DNA from: Halioglobus sp.
GTDB taxonomy: Bacteria > Pseudomonadota > Gammaproteobacteria > Pseudomonadales > Halieaceae
NCBI GenBank assembly: GCA_002699145.1
Contig: PABK01000058.1
Location: forward strand, 240,427 to 304,426
Direction: 5' to 3'
Length of the DNA: 64,000 nucleotides
A program made the position numbers and the translations under genes. Under the pieces are notes generated by a model, which saw nothing but the letters and a program-made list of their open reading frames with translations, did no database searches and was not told where the DNA came from. How positions within the stretch are numbered: the first letter of the stretch is position 1; each line of letters starts with the position of its first letter. This document shows positions 9,080-19,684 of the stretch, in pieces.

Positions 9080-9160
9080 GGTTACTATCTCCGTTGTAAG
9101 TCTTGTTAGTGCACCCGCCCCCGGAACCCCCCGGGCGAACTGTGCGACCGCAACAGGCGA

Positions 9161-9176
9161 TGCAGCGAGCGTGCCA
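9161..9176 (-). promoter_or_regulatory. Sigma54-type (-24/-12) promoter of pilA
   Basis: On the minus strand TGGCAC (9176-9171), five bases, then CTGCA (9165-9161) match the RpoN consensus TGGCAC-N5-TTGCA except for one base. It is 82 bp upstream of the pilA start, leaving a leader of about 70 nt. RpoN/PilR control of pilA is established in Pseudomonas, and rpoN itself is in this window at 59654. The AT-rich DNA at 9195-9245 is where an activator or IHF could bind. Confidence 0.75.
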
Positions 9177-9473
9177 ACTCCGCCGGAAATACTACAGATT
9201 TTCATTTTATTCGTTTTATTTCAGTAGGTTAAAAGATATAGCCTTTTCGAATAACTGGAATCCCGCGCGCCCCGCCGGCAGCCTGCGCGGGAGTTCGCCG
9301 TCACTTTGTGACGCAAATTGTCAGACAATGACGCGCCGCCGGGCACCGCGGCCAGCGCCGATACAGTAAAGGAATACACATTTACGCCGCCGCGGCGCGG
9401 CGCCGCTTGTCCGCGCACCGGGCTTGGTTTAGTCTCGGTCGCTAATCACACAACCGCGTGAACGGCCAGGGAC
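9177..9473. other. pilA-HAMP gene divergent intergenic region
   Basis: About 300 bp between divergent genes. An AT-rich tract lies at about 9193-9250, the expected activator/IHF zone for the sigma54 pilA promoter. TTGTC-A-GACAA at 9318-9328 is a perfect 11-bp palindrome of unknown role. I find no convincing sigma70 promoter for the plus-strand gene. Confidence 0.4.
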
Positions 9474-9977
9474 ATGGACAACCGCCGCAAGACCATCGTC
9501 ATCAACGAGAAGTTCCAGTACCAGTACTCGCTGCTGGTGGTCGCCGTCGCGGTGATGCTGGTGAACGCCTTCCTGCTGGTGCGCATGCTGTTGCCCGGCG
9601 ACGACCCGCTGCTGCTCTCCGCCGCCAGTGGCATCGCCATCGGCGTGGGCGAGGTGCTGCTGATCGGCGCCATCTGGTACGGCTGCCTGCGCGCCACCCA
9701 CCGCATCGCCGGGCCGCTGTTCGTGATCAACCGCGAGGTGCAGCGCCTGGGCGGCGGCGACCTGACCGCGCGCATCAAGCTGCGCGACACGGACATGTTC
9801 CGCATCGAGGCGGACGAGATGAACCGCAGCTTCGAGGCGCTGCGCGACCGCGTCGCCCTGGTGCAGGCGCTGGCCGCGGAACTGCAGGCGGCCCAGGCCG
9901 CCGGGGGCGACATCGAGGTGCCGCTGGGACAACTGCGCACCGCGCTCGACGGATTCACCACCCGCCGCGGCAACTGA
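9474..9977 (+). CDS. Small membrane protein with HAMP domain
   Basis: A 167-residue protein with two membrane spans (about 18-38 and 52-72) followed by a HAMP-like linker (about 73-125, containing GPLFVINREVQRLGGGDL) and a short amphipathic helical tail. It has no kinase, cyclase or methyl-accepting signalling domain, so it cannot signal by a known output on its own. It sits between pilA and pilB, suggesting a pilus-related role such as sensing or modulating assembly, but that is inference. The ATG is preceded closely by CAGGGAC. It is separated from pilB by 160 bp containing a putative promoter, so it may be its own unit. Function unknown. Confidence 0.7.
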   Translation: MDNRRKTIVINEKFQYQYSLLVVAVAVMLVNAFLLVRMLLPGDDPLLLSAASGIAIGVGEVLLIGAIWYGCLRATHRIAGPLFVINREVQRLGGGDLTARIKLRDTDMFRIEADEMNRSFEALRDRVALVQALAAELQAAQAAGGDIEVPLGQLRTALDGFTTRRGN

Positions 9978-10046
9978 GCCCGACCGCGGCCCGCCAGGGC
10001 GGCGGAAATCCCGCCAAAGATGTAATATTTGTCTTGATTATGCTGG

Positions 10047-10074
10047 TATTGCGCGGGACATTGGTGGTTATAAT
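10047..10074 (+). promoter_or_regulatory. Putative pilBCD promoter
   Basis: A perfect -10 TATAAT at 10069-10074 has a weak -35 TATTGC at 10047-10052 with a 16-bp spacer, 63 bp upstream of the pilB start. The strong -10 supports initiation here. Confidence 0.5.
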
Positions 10075-10137
10075 TTACACGCTAGCAACGACTCGAATGG
10101 CGGGGAGGCTCACGTCTTCGTCTGGGGCCAGGAGTGA

Positions 10138-11859
10138 ATGAACGATAAGGCGATAGGGCAGCTCAGCGGCCTGGCCGGCAGGCTGGTGGCCGAGGAGCTG
10201 ATCAGCGCACAGGCGGCGGTACAGGCGCAGAAGGATGCGAGCCTGGAGCGCATGCATTTCGTGCAGTTCCTGGTGGAGAAGAAAAACGTCGACGGCAAGC
10301 GCCTGGCAGAGGTGGCCTCGCACGAGTTCGGCGTGCCCCTGTTCGATATCAGCGCGCTGAACAACGAGGCCATCCCGGTGGGGCTGGTGGAAACCGAGCT
10401 GCTCACCAAACACCACGCCATGCCGCTGTTCCGCCGCGGCAACCGCCTGTTCATCGCCGTCTCCGACCCCACCAACCTCGCCGCCCTGGACGAGATCAAG
10501 TTCCACACCGGCATCAACACCGACGCGGTGCTGGTGGAAGAGAGCGCCCTGAGCAAGGCCCTGGCCAGCTGGATCGATTCGCAGGATTCGCTCTCGGACG
10601 GCCTCGACGACCTGGACGCCTCCGACCTCGACGACGTGGAGCTGTCCGGCGGCGAGGATTCCGGCGACGCCGACGACGGCACCGAGTCGGTGGACGAGAC
10701 GCCCATCGTGCGGTTTATCAACAAGGTGCTGATCGACGCCATCAAGCAGGGCGCCTCGGACATCCACTTCGAGCCCTACGAGCGCAACTACCGCGTGCGC
10801 TTCCGCACCGACGGCGTGCTGCAGGAGGTGGTCAAGCCGCCGCGCAACCTGGCGCCGCGGCTGGCGGCGCGCCTCAAGGTCATGTCGCAGATGGACATCT
10901 CCGAGCGGCGCGTCCCGCAGGACGGCCGCATCCAGATGAAGCTGTCGCGCAACCGCGCCATCGACTTCCGCGTCAACACCCTGCCCACCCTGTTCGGCGA
11001 GAAGATCGTGCTGCGTATCCTCGACCCCAGCAGCGCGCAGATGGGCATCGACGCGCTGGGCTACGAGGAAGACCAGAAAGAGATGTACCTGAAGACCCTG
11101 CACCAGCCGCAGGGCATGATCCTGGTCACCGGGCCCACGGGTTCGGGCAAGACGGTGTCGCTGTACACCGGGCTGAATATCCTCAACACCCCCGAGCGCA
11201 ATATCTCCACCGCGGAGGACCCGGTGGAAATCAACCTCGAGGGGGTCAACCAGGTACACGTCAACCCCAAGGTGGGGCTGAACTTCGCCGAGGCGCTGCG
11301 CTCCTTCCTGCGCCAGGACCCGGACATCATCATGGTCGGTGAGATCCGCGACCTGGAGACCGCCGAGATCGCCATCAAGGCGGCGCAGACCGGTCACCTG
11401 GTGCTGTCCACCCTGCACACCAACAGCGCCGCCGAGACACTCACGCGCCTGCTCAATATGGGCGTGCCGGCCTTCAACGTGGCCTCCTCGGTGGACCTGA
11501 TCATCGCCCAGCGCCTGGCGCGCCGCCTGTGCTCGCACTGCGCGGTGCCGGCGGACGATATTCCCCACGAAACCCTGCTGCAGGAGGGTTTTACCGAGGA
11601 CATGCTGGACGGCGCGGAAATTCTCAAGGCGGTGGGCTGCGAGCAGTGCAACGCCGGCTACCGCGGGCGCGTGGGCATCTACGAGGTGGTGCGCATTACA
11701 CCGTCCATCGCCAGGATCATCATGGAGGAAGGCAATTCGCTGGAAATCCAGGAACAGGCCAACGCGGAAGGCTTCCGCGACCTGCGCACGGGGGCGCTGC
11801 GCAAGGTGGCCCAGGGGCTGATCAGCCTGGAGGAGGCAAACCGCATCACCGTCGACTAA
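10138..11859 (+). CDS. pilB: Type IV pilus extension ATPase PilB
   Basis: A 573-residue hexameric cytoplasmic motor that powers pilin polymerisation. The N-terminal T2SSE/MshEN-type domain covers about 1-150, followed by an acidic linker (about 150-185, rich in Asp/Glu/Ser). The ATPase core has Walker A GPTGSGKT from residue 332, the Asp box around AEDPVE, Walker B IIMVGEIRD and the His box STLHTN. Two CxxC pairs (465/468 and 501/504) form the zinc-binding site typical of assembly ATPases and absent from PilT. CCAGGAG precedes the ATG. It is the first gene of pilB-pilC-pilD; 132 bp separate it from pilC. Confidence 0.97.
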   Translation: MNDKAIGQLSGLAGRLVAEELISAQAAVQAQKDASLERMHFVQFLVEKKNVDGKRLAEVASHEFGVPLFDISALNNEAIPVGLVETELLTKHHAMPLFRRGNRLFIAVSDPTNLAALDEIKFHTGINTDAVLVEESALSKALASWIDSQDSLSDGLDDLDASDLDDVELSGGEDSGDADDGTESVDETPIVRFINKVLIDAIKQGASDIHFEPYERNYRVRFRTDGVLQEVVKPPRNLAPRLAARLKVMSQMDISERRVPQDGRIQMKLSRNRAIDFRVNTLPTLFGEKIVLRILDPSSAQMGIDALGYEEDQKEMYLKTLHQPQGMILVTGPTGSGKTVSLYTGLNILNTPERNISTAEDPVEINLEGVNQVHVNPKVGLNFAEALRSFLRQDPDIIMVGEIRDLETAEIAIKAAQTGHLVLSTLHTNSAAETLTRLLNMGVPAFNVASSVDLIIAQRLARRLCSHCAVPADDIPHETLLQEGFTEDMLDGAEILKAVGCEQCNAGYRGRVGIYEVVRITPSIARIIMEEGNSLEIQEQANAEGFRDLRTGALRKVAQGLISLEEANRITVD

Positions 11860-11991
11860 AACGGGCGGGGCAGGACACTGCAGGGCGATAGGCCAACCGG
11901 CAGGACGCGGTAAAGCAGGACGCCACATCGGACGCTATAACGACAGCCACAGCAGAAAGCTGGGCACGCAGACACAACGGGGCGAGGCAAC

Positions 11992-13212
11992 ATGGCAACC
12001 AGCGCAGTCAGAAACGACACTTTCCAGTGGAGCGGCACCGACAAGACCGGGCGGCCGAGCAAGGGCGAGATCAGTGCCGTCAGCCAGGCCATGGCCAAGG
12101 CGCAGCTACGGCAACAGGGCATCAAGCCGAAGTCGGTGAAGAAAAAGGCCAAGCCGCTGTTCGGCGGCCAGGGCAAACCCATCAAGCCGGCGGACATCGC
12201 CGTGTTTACGCGCCAGCTCGCCACCATGCTCAAGGCCGGCGTGCCGCTGGTGCAGAGTTTCGAGATCGTCGAGGACGGCCTGGAAAAACCGCGCATGCGC
12301 GAACTGGTCAGCAGCCTGCGCAGCGACGTGGCCTCGGGCACGGGCCTGGCGGTGTCACTGGCCAAGCACCCGCGCCACTTCGACGACCTGTACTGCAGCC
12401 TGATCGGTTCCGGTGAGGACTCCGGTACGCTGGAGGTGATGCTCGACCGCGTCGCCACCTACAAGGAGAAGACCGAGGCGCTGAAAGCGAAAATCAAGAA
12501 GGCCATGACCTACCCCACCGCGGTGATCTGCGTGGCCATCGTGGTGACGGCCATCCTGCTGATCAAGGTGGTGCCGGTGTTCGCCAAGACCTTTCAGAGC
12601 TTCGGCTCCGAGCTGCCGGCCTTCACCCAGTTCGTCATGAACATCTCGGAGTTCACCCAGGAGTGGTGGTTTATCGCGCTGGCCGGCATGGTGGCGCTGT
12701 TTTTCACCATCCGCGAACTGAAACTGCGTTCGGTGGGCTTCTCCGAGTGGCTGGACCGCATGGCGCTGAAGGCGCCCATCGTCGGCGGCATCGTGCACGA
12801 CGCGGTGGTGGCGCGCTTCTCGCGCACGCTGTCCACCACCTTCGCGGCGGGCGTACCGCTGGTCGACGCACTCAACTCCACCGCCGGCGCCGCCGGCAAC
12901 TCGGTCTACGCCAAGGGCATCCGCCGTATCCGCGACGACGTGACCGGCGGTTCCAGCCTCTACAACGCGGTGAAATCCACCGGGCTGTTCCCGCACATGC
13001 TACTGCAGATGGTCTCCATTGGCGAGGAGTCCGGCGCCCTGGACGAGATGCTCGACAAGGTCGCCACGCACTACGAGGAAGCCGTGGACAACGCGGTGGA
13101 CAGCCTCAGCTCACTGCTGGAACCGCTGATCATGTCGGTGCTGGGCATACTGGTGGGGGGCCTCATGATCGCGATGTACCTGCCGATCTTCATGCTGGGG
13201 TCGGTCATCTGA
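11992..13212 (+). CDS. pilC: Type IV pilus inner-membrane platform protein PilC
   Basis: A 406-residue platform protein that couples PilB to the growing pilus. Two repeated GspF domains are visible: the first near 70-195 (FTRQLATMLKAGVPL), the second near 270-395 (FSRTLSTTFAAGVPLVDAL). Three membrane spans lie at about 176-198, 226-243 and 378-400. Length matches Pseudomonas PilC. GGGGCGAGGC upstream provides the ribosome site. The 132-bp gap from pilB holds a few near -10 sequences, none convincing. Confidence 0.97.
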   Translation: MATSAVRNDTFQWSGTDKTGRPSKGEISAVSQAMAKAQLRQQGIKPKSVKKKAKPLFGGQGKPIKPADIAVFTRQLATMLKAGVPLVQSFEIVEDGLEKPRMRELVSSLRSDVASGTGLAVSLAKHPRHFDDLYCSLIGSGEDSGTLEVMLDRVATYKEKTEALKAKIKKAMTYPTAVICVAIVVTAILLIKVVPVFAKTFQSFGSELPAFTQFVMNISEFTQEWWFIALAGMVALFFTIRELKLRSVGFSEWLDRMALKAPIVGGIVHDAVVARFSRTLSTTFAAGVPLVDALNSTAGAAGNSVYAKGIRRIRDDVTGGSSLYNAVKSTGLFPHMLLQMVSIGEESGALDEMLDKVATHYEEAVDNAVDSLSSLLEPLIMSVLGILVGGLMIAMYLPIFMLGSVI

Positions 13213-13260
13213 GCGCAGCGCGTCCGGCGGCGGCAATCCCCGCGAGCGGCGCCCTGCGCC

Positions 13261-14130
13261 ATGCTTGAAGCCTTCGACCAACTGGGCTGGCTGCTGCCCC
13301 TGTGCCTGCTGCTGGTGGGCCTGTGCGTGGGCAGCTTCCTCAACGTGGTTATCTACCGCCTGCCGCTGATGATGGAGAGCCGCTGGCGCGCGGAGTGCTG
13401 CGAACTGCTGGAAGTGGAGCGCGAGAAACAGGACGCGCCGCTGAACCTGGCCACGCCGAATTCACACTGCCCGCACTGCCAGGCCGCGATCCGCCCGTGG
13501 CAGAACATCCCGGTGCTCAGCTACCTGCTGCTGGGCGGCAAGTGCGCCAACTGCGCCGCGCCGATCTCCCCGCGCTACCCGCTGGTCGAACTGGTCACCG
13601 GCCTGCTCACCCTGGCGCTGTTCTGGCATTTCCCGCCCTCGCCGGCGCTGCTGGGCGCGATGCTGTTCACCTGGACACTGGTCGCCCTGACCATGATCGA
13701 CGTGGACCACCAGTTGCTGCCGGACAACCTCACCCTGCCGCTGCTGTGGCTGGGGCTGCTGTTCAACCTCGGCGGCACCTACACCGGGCTGGCCGACGCG
13801 GTTATCGGGGCGATGGCCGGCTACCTCATCCTGTGGAGCATCTACTGGCTGTTCCGCCTGGTCACCGGCAAGGAGGGCATGGGCTACGGCGACTTCAAGC
13901 TGCTCGCGGCCCTGGGCGCCTGGATGGGCTGGCAGTCGCTGCACATGATCGTACTCATGTCCTCGCTGGTGGGCGCGGTCTGCGGCATCGCGCTGATGTT
14001 GCTGCAGCGCCGCGGGCGCGAGGTGCCCATGCCCTTCGGTCCCTACCTGGCCGCCGCCGGCTGGATCACCTTCCTCTGGGCGGAGCCGCTGCTGCGCGCC
14101 GTGCCCGCGCTGGACATCTGGATGCAATGA
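13261..14130 (+). CDS. pilD: Prepilin peptidase / N-methyltransferase PilD
   Basis: A 289-residue polytopic aspartic protease that removes the type III leader of PilA and minor pilins and methylates the new N-terminus. The N-terminal methylase domain carries the zinc tetrad C70-x2-C73 and C95-x2-C98. The catalytic aspartates are within MIDVDHQ (Asp147 and Asp149) and the GxGD motif GYGD at 208-211. About eight hydrophobic spans follow. It lies 48 bp after pilC and 16 bp before coaE, the usual pseudomonad order; the small zinc protein YacG that often follows coaE is absent here. Confidence 0.97.
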   Translation: MLEAFDQLGWLLPLCLLLVGLCVGSFLNVVIYRLPLMMESRWRAECCELLEVEREKQDAPLNLATPNSHCPHCQAAIRPWQNIPVLSYLLLGGKCANCAAPISPRYPLVELVTGLLTLALFWHFPPSPALLGAMLFTWTLVALTMIDVDHQLLPDNLTLPLLWLGLLFNLGGTYTGLADAVIGAMAGYLILWSIYWLFRLVTGKEGMGYGDFKLLAALGAWMGWQSLHMIVLMSSLVGAVCGIALMLLQRRGREVPMPFGPYLAAAGWITFLWAEPLLRAVPALDIWMQ

Positions 14131-14146
14131 CAGGGGCATGCATGAC

Positions 14147-14758
14147 ATGGGCCTGGTAGTCGGCGTCACCGGCGGGATCGGCAGCGGCAAGTCGGCGCTT
14201 ACCGCACGCCTGGAACAGCACGGCATCGTCGTGGTGGACGCGGACCTGGCCGCGCGCGTGGTGGTGCAGCCCGGCCGCCCCGCGCTGGACGCCATCGCCG
14301 CGCACTTCGGCCGCGACATCCTGCTCGCCGACGGCAGCCTGGACCGCGCCGCGCTGCGCGCGCAGGTGTTCGCCAACCCACAACAGCGGCAGTGGCTGGA
14401 ACAGCTGACCCACCCGCTGATCGGCCAGGAGATTGTCGACCAGCTCGGCGCCGCCGACAGCGAGTACACGGTGCTCAGCTCGCCGCTGCTGCTGGAGACC
14501 GCGCAGAAGGAACTGGCGGACTGCCTGGTGCTGGTCGACGTGCCGGTGGAGGTACAGGTGGCGCGCACCATGGCGCGCGACGCCAACGACGAGGCGCAGG
14601 TGCGGCGTATCATCGCCGCGCAGATGCCGCGCGAGGAAAAACTCGCCCTGGCGGACATCGTCGTCGACAACAGCGGCACGCTCGAGGAACTGCACCAGCG
14701 CGCGGACGAACTGCACAAGGAATTCCTGCAGCGCGCGGAGCTGGCGCGATCGCGTTAG
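14147..14758 (+). CDS. coaE: Dephospho-CoA kinase
   Basis: Last step of coenzyme A synthesis: ATP-dependent phosphorylation of the 3'-hydroxyl of dephospho-CoA. A 203-residue P-loop kinase with GGIGSGKS at about 9-16, DADLAAR and HPLI in the CoA-binding lid region, and the terminal VDNSGT strand typical of the family. The ATG at 14147 gives the family N-terminus MGLVVGVTGG and AGGGG lies 10 bases upstream; an in-frame ATG at 14138 would add three residues. It follows pilD closely and is probably co-transcribed with pilBCD. It converges on mutT with 28 bp between. Confidence 0.95.
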   Translation: MGLVVGVTGGIGSGKSALTARLEQHGIVVVDADLAARVVVQPGRPALDAIAAHFGRDILLADGSLDRAALRAQVFANPQQRQWLEQLTHPLIGQEIVDQLGAADSEYTVLSSPLLLETAQKELADCLVLVDVPVEVQVARTMARDANDEAQVRRIIAAQMPREEKLALADIVVDNSGTLEELHQRADELHKEFLQRAELARSR

Positions 14759-14786
14759 GCCCCGGCGCCGGGCCCTCGCCGGCGCG

Positions 14787-15179
14787 CTACCACAGGTCGC
14801 GCACGGCGGTGACGATCGGCAGGTTCGCGGCGGGGAAGTCGTAGCTGTCGAGTTCAGCGACTGGGACCCAGGCCAGTGGCTGGCCCTCCACGCCGCGGGC
14901 GTCGCCGCGAAAATCCCACACCACGTGCACGTCGAGCAACACCCGTTTATCACCGTAGTCATGGCGTACCTGGATTAGCGGGCTGGTGCGCACCGGTACG
15001 ATATCCAGTTCCTCGCGCAGTTCGCGCGCCAGGGCGTCGCCCAGCGCCTCGCCATCCTCCACCTTGCCGCCGGGAAACTCCCACAATCCGCCCTGGTGCG
15101 CGTCGGCGGCGCGGCGGCTGAGCAGGATGCGGCGCTGCGCATCGACAATGACACCGACCGCGACATGCACAGCGCCCAT
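14787..15179 (-). CDS. mutT: 8-oxo-dGTP diphosphatase, MutT-type Nudix hydrolase
   Basis: A 130-residue Nudix hydrolase that removes oxidised guanine nucleotides from the pool. The Nudix box runs from Gly38 to Ile60 with GGKVEDGE and ARELREELD; Glu53 and Glu56/57 are the metal ligands. The penultimate position of the box, usually glycine, is Asp59 here. Position next to argJ and secA and length agree with MutT of pseudomonads, although those are often longer with a ThiE-like extension that is absent here. It begins immediately after the argJ stop and is probably in one operon with it. Start ATG 15179. Confidence 0.87.
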   Translation of the reverse strand: MGAVHVAVGVIVDAQRRILLSRRAADAHQGGLWEFPGGKVEDGEALGDALARELREELDIVPVRTSPLIQVRHDYGDKRVLLDVHVVWDFRGDARGVEGQPLAWVPVAELDSYDFPAANLPIVTAVRDLW

Positions 15180-16406
15180 TCAGGTCCGGTACTCGGCGTT
15201 GATTTTCACGTAGTCGTAGGAAAAGTCCGAGGTCCACACGGTCGCCGCGGCGTCGCCGCGCCCCAGCTCCACGCGCAGCACGATATCCTCGGGCGCCATC
15301 GCCGCCACGCCCTGTTCCTCGCTGTAGGAGGCCGCGCGGCAGCCGCCCTCGGCGATCAGCACCTCGTTGAGGAACAGCGCCACGCGCGCGACGTCGAGGT
15401 CGTCGATACCGGCGCGACCGATAGCGGCGAGCACGCGCCCCCAGTTCGGGTCGGAGGCGAACAGCGCGGTTTTCACCAGCGGCGAGTGGGCGATGGTGAA
15501 GGCCACGTCCAGGCACTCCTGCTCGCTGGCGCCGCCGTTGACCTGTACGGTGACGAACTTGCTCGCGCCCTCGCCGTCGCGCACCAGGCCGGTGGCGAGG
15601 TCCACGCACACCGCCAGCAGCGCCTCGGACAGGGCGGCGTACAGCGCGCCCTCCTGCCGCGCCAGTTCCGCGTTGCCGGCGGCGCCGGTGGCCAGCAGCA
15701 CGCAGGCGTCGTTGGTGGAGGTGTCGCCGTCGACGGTGATGCGATTGAAGGACAGCTCGACCGCGCGGCGCAGCATGGCCTGCAGGACGTCCGCGTGCAC
15801 CGCCGCGTCCGTGGCGAGGTAGGCGAGCATGGTGGCCATGTTCGGGCGGATCATGCCGGCGCCCTTGGCGATCCCGGTCACGGTGTAGTGCCGGCCCGCG
15901 CACTCGAAGCGCACGCTGCTGCCCTTGGGCCGCGTATCGGTGGTCATGATGCCCGCGGCGGCGGCGGCCCAGCCGTCTTCGCGCAACGCGTCGTACGCGG
16001 CGGGAAGCGCGTCGACAATGGGTTGCACCGGCAGCGGCTCGCCGATCACCCCGGTGGAGAAGGGCAGCACGGCGGCGGCCTCGACAGCGGCCTGTTGCGC
16101 CACGGCCCGCGCGCAGGTGCGGGCGTCATCGATGCCGGCCTGGCCGGTACCGGCGTTGGCGTTGCCGGTGTTGACCAGCAGGTAGCGCGGCTGGCCGGCG
16201 CAGGCCGCGAGGTGTTCGCGCGCCACGGTGACCGGGGCGGCGCAGAAGGCGTTGCGCGTGAACACCGCGGCGCAGCGCGTGCCCGGGGCGGCCTCGACGA
16301 GGACGAGGTCGCGGCGGCCGGCGGTCTTGATGCCGGCGCTGACGGTGCCCAGGCGGATGCCCGGGACGGGGTGCAGTTCGGGTAAGGTGTCGGGGCCGGT
16401 CGCCAC
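15180..16406 (-). CDS. argJ: Bifunctional ornithine acetyltransferase / N-acetylglutamate synthase
   Basis: Arginine biosynthesis: transfers acetyl from N-acetylornithine to glutamate, recycling the acetyl group, and may also use acetyl-CoA. A 408-residue precursor that self-cleaves at the conserved [16 protein letters not shown] segment between Ala191 and Thr192, the new N-terminal threonine being the nucleophile. The oxyanion region STGVIGEPL is at about 117-125. The C-terminus AEYRT is the family ending. The start is a GTG at 16406 just downstream of the repeat-rich spacer. The gene pair argJ-mutT downstream of secA is a common gammaproteobacterial arrangement. Confidence 0.95.
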   Translation of the reverse strand: MATGPDTLPELHPVPGIRLGTVSAGIKTAGRRDLVLVEAAPGTRCAAVFTRNAFCAAPVTVAREHLAACAGQPRYLLVNTGNANAGTGQAGIDDARTCARAVAQQAAVEAAAVLPFSTGVIGEPLPVQPIVDALPAAYDALREDGWAAAAAGIMTTDTRPKGSSVRFECAGRHYTVTGIAKGAGMIRPNMATMLAYLATDAAVHADVLQAMLRRAVELSFNRITVDGDTSTNDACVLLATGAAGNAELARQEGALYAALSEALLAVCVDLATGLVRDGEGASKFVTVQVNGGASEQECLDVAFTIAHSPLVKTALFASDPNWGRVLAAIGRAGIDDLDVARVALFLNEVLIAEGGCRAASYSEEQGVAAMAPEDIVLRVELGRGDAAATVWTSDFSYDYVKINAEYRT

Positions 16407-16430
16407 AGGTGGTTCTCGCTTTTTTTCTAC

Positions 16431-16526
16431 TGGATTCCCGCGTTCGCGGGAATGACGGCGTGCTGGATTCCCGCTTGCGCGGGAATGACGGTGTGCTGGA
16501 TTCCCGCTTGCGCGGGAATGACGGTG
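16431..16526. repeat. Three tandem REP-like hairpins, 33-bp period
   Basis: Three copies starting at 16431, 16464 and 16497 of a unit with the palindrome ATTCCCGC...GCGGGAAT followed by GACGG. Copies 2 and 3 are identical through the palindrome; copy 1 differs in the loop. This dyad resembles the widespread dRS3/REP-type element seen in many proteobacteria. The spacing is too short and the between-repeat DNA is not unique, so it is not CRISPR. It lies just upstream of argJ and downstream of secA. Confidence 0.9.
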
Positions 16527-16562
16527 CCTCCCTGATTCATGGAACGGTGTTGCGAGGACCGG

Positions 16563-16623
16563 CGGGGAAAAACCCCTCCGGGGTGAGTATCTTGGCAGTC
16601 CGAGCCGCGGAGGGGTTTCCCCG
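16563..16623. repeat. Imperfect inverted repeat after secA
   Basis: Segment 16563-16580 and segment 16608-16623 are reverse complements except for two extra A residues in the left copy; the left copy can also fold locally as CGGGG-AAAAA-CCCC. The pair brackets a 27-bp loop and borders the 42-bp minisatellite. It could act as a transcription stop for secA, but no T-run follows. Confidence 0.55.
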
Positions 16624-16830
16624 GCGGGCCAGTGAAGTGGGCCCGGGTCCAGACCAACTCCCCCGGCGGGCCAGACAAGCGGACCCGGGGCCAGACCAAC
16701 TCCCCCGGCAGGCCAGGGAAGCGGACCCAGGGCCAGACCAACTCCCCCGGCGGGCCAGTGAAGCGGCCCCGGGGCCAGACCAACTCCCCCGGCGGGCCCG
16801 GGGCCAGACGAACCCGCCCGCCGGGGCCGC
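16617..16830. repeat. 42-bp minisatellite between argJ and secA
   Basis: The marker CCAGACCAACTCCC recurs at 16649, 16691, 16733 and 16775, exactly 42 bp apart, with a truncated fifth unit at 16804. Units share a block of CCCCCGGCGGGCCAG and differ at a few positions. Because 42 is a multiple of three, long frames run through it on both strands with 14-residue peptide repeats, but there is no ribosome site or recognisable protein, so I treat it as non-coding. Copy number is likely to vary between strains. Confidence 0.88.
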
Positions 16831-16885
16831 CGCTGGCGGCGGAGAGTGAAGCCTCGACGCCATGCCCGGGCCGCTCACCGGTCCA

Positions 16886-19612
<2,727 letters not shown>

Positions 19613-19684
19613 CGCGATTCATCTGCTTGACGTGGGTAAGGCCCACCCGCCGCGGCGGGAGGGGCTCCGTTGTACGCGGAGCAA

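Noticed and set aside
13881-14150. yacG or zapD near pilD-coaE
   Set aside because: coaE ends and mutT converges with only 28 bp between; no room for either gene.
16431-16830. Possible CRISPR array
   Set aside because: Repeats are tandem with 33-bp and 42-bp periods and no unique spacers; units are palindromic or minisatellite-like.
16427-16878. Repeat-containing proteins encoded across the argJ-secA spacer
   Set aside because: Frames on both strands merely read through the 42-bp and 33-bp repeats; no ribosome site, no recognisable domain.
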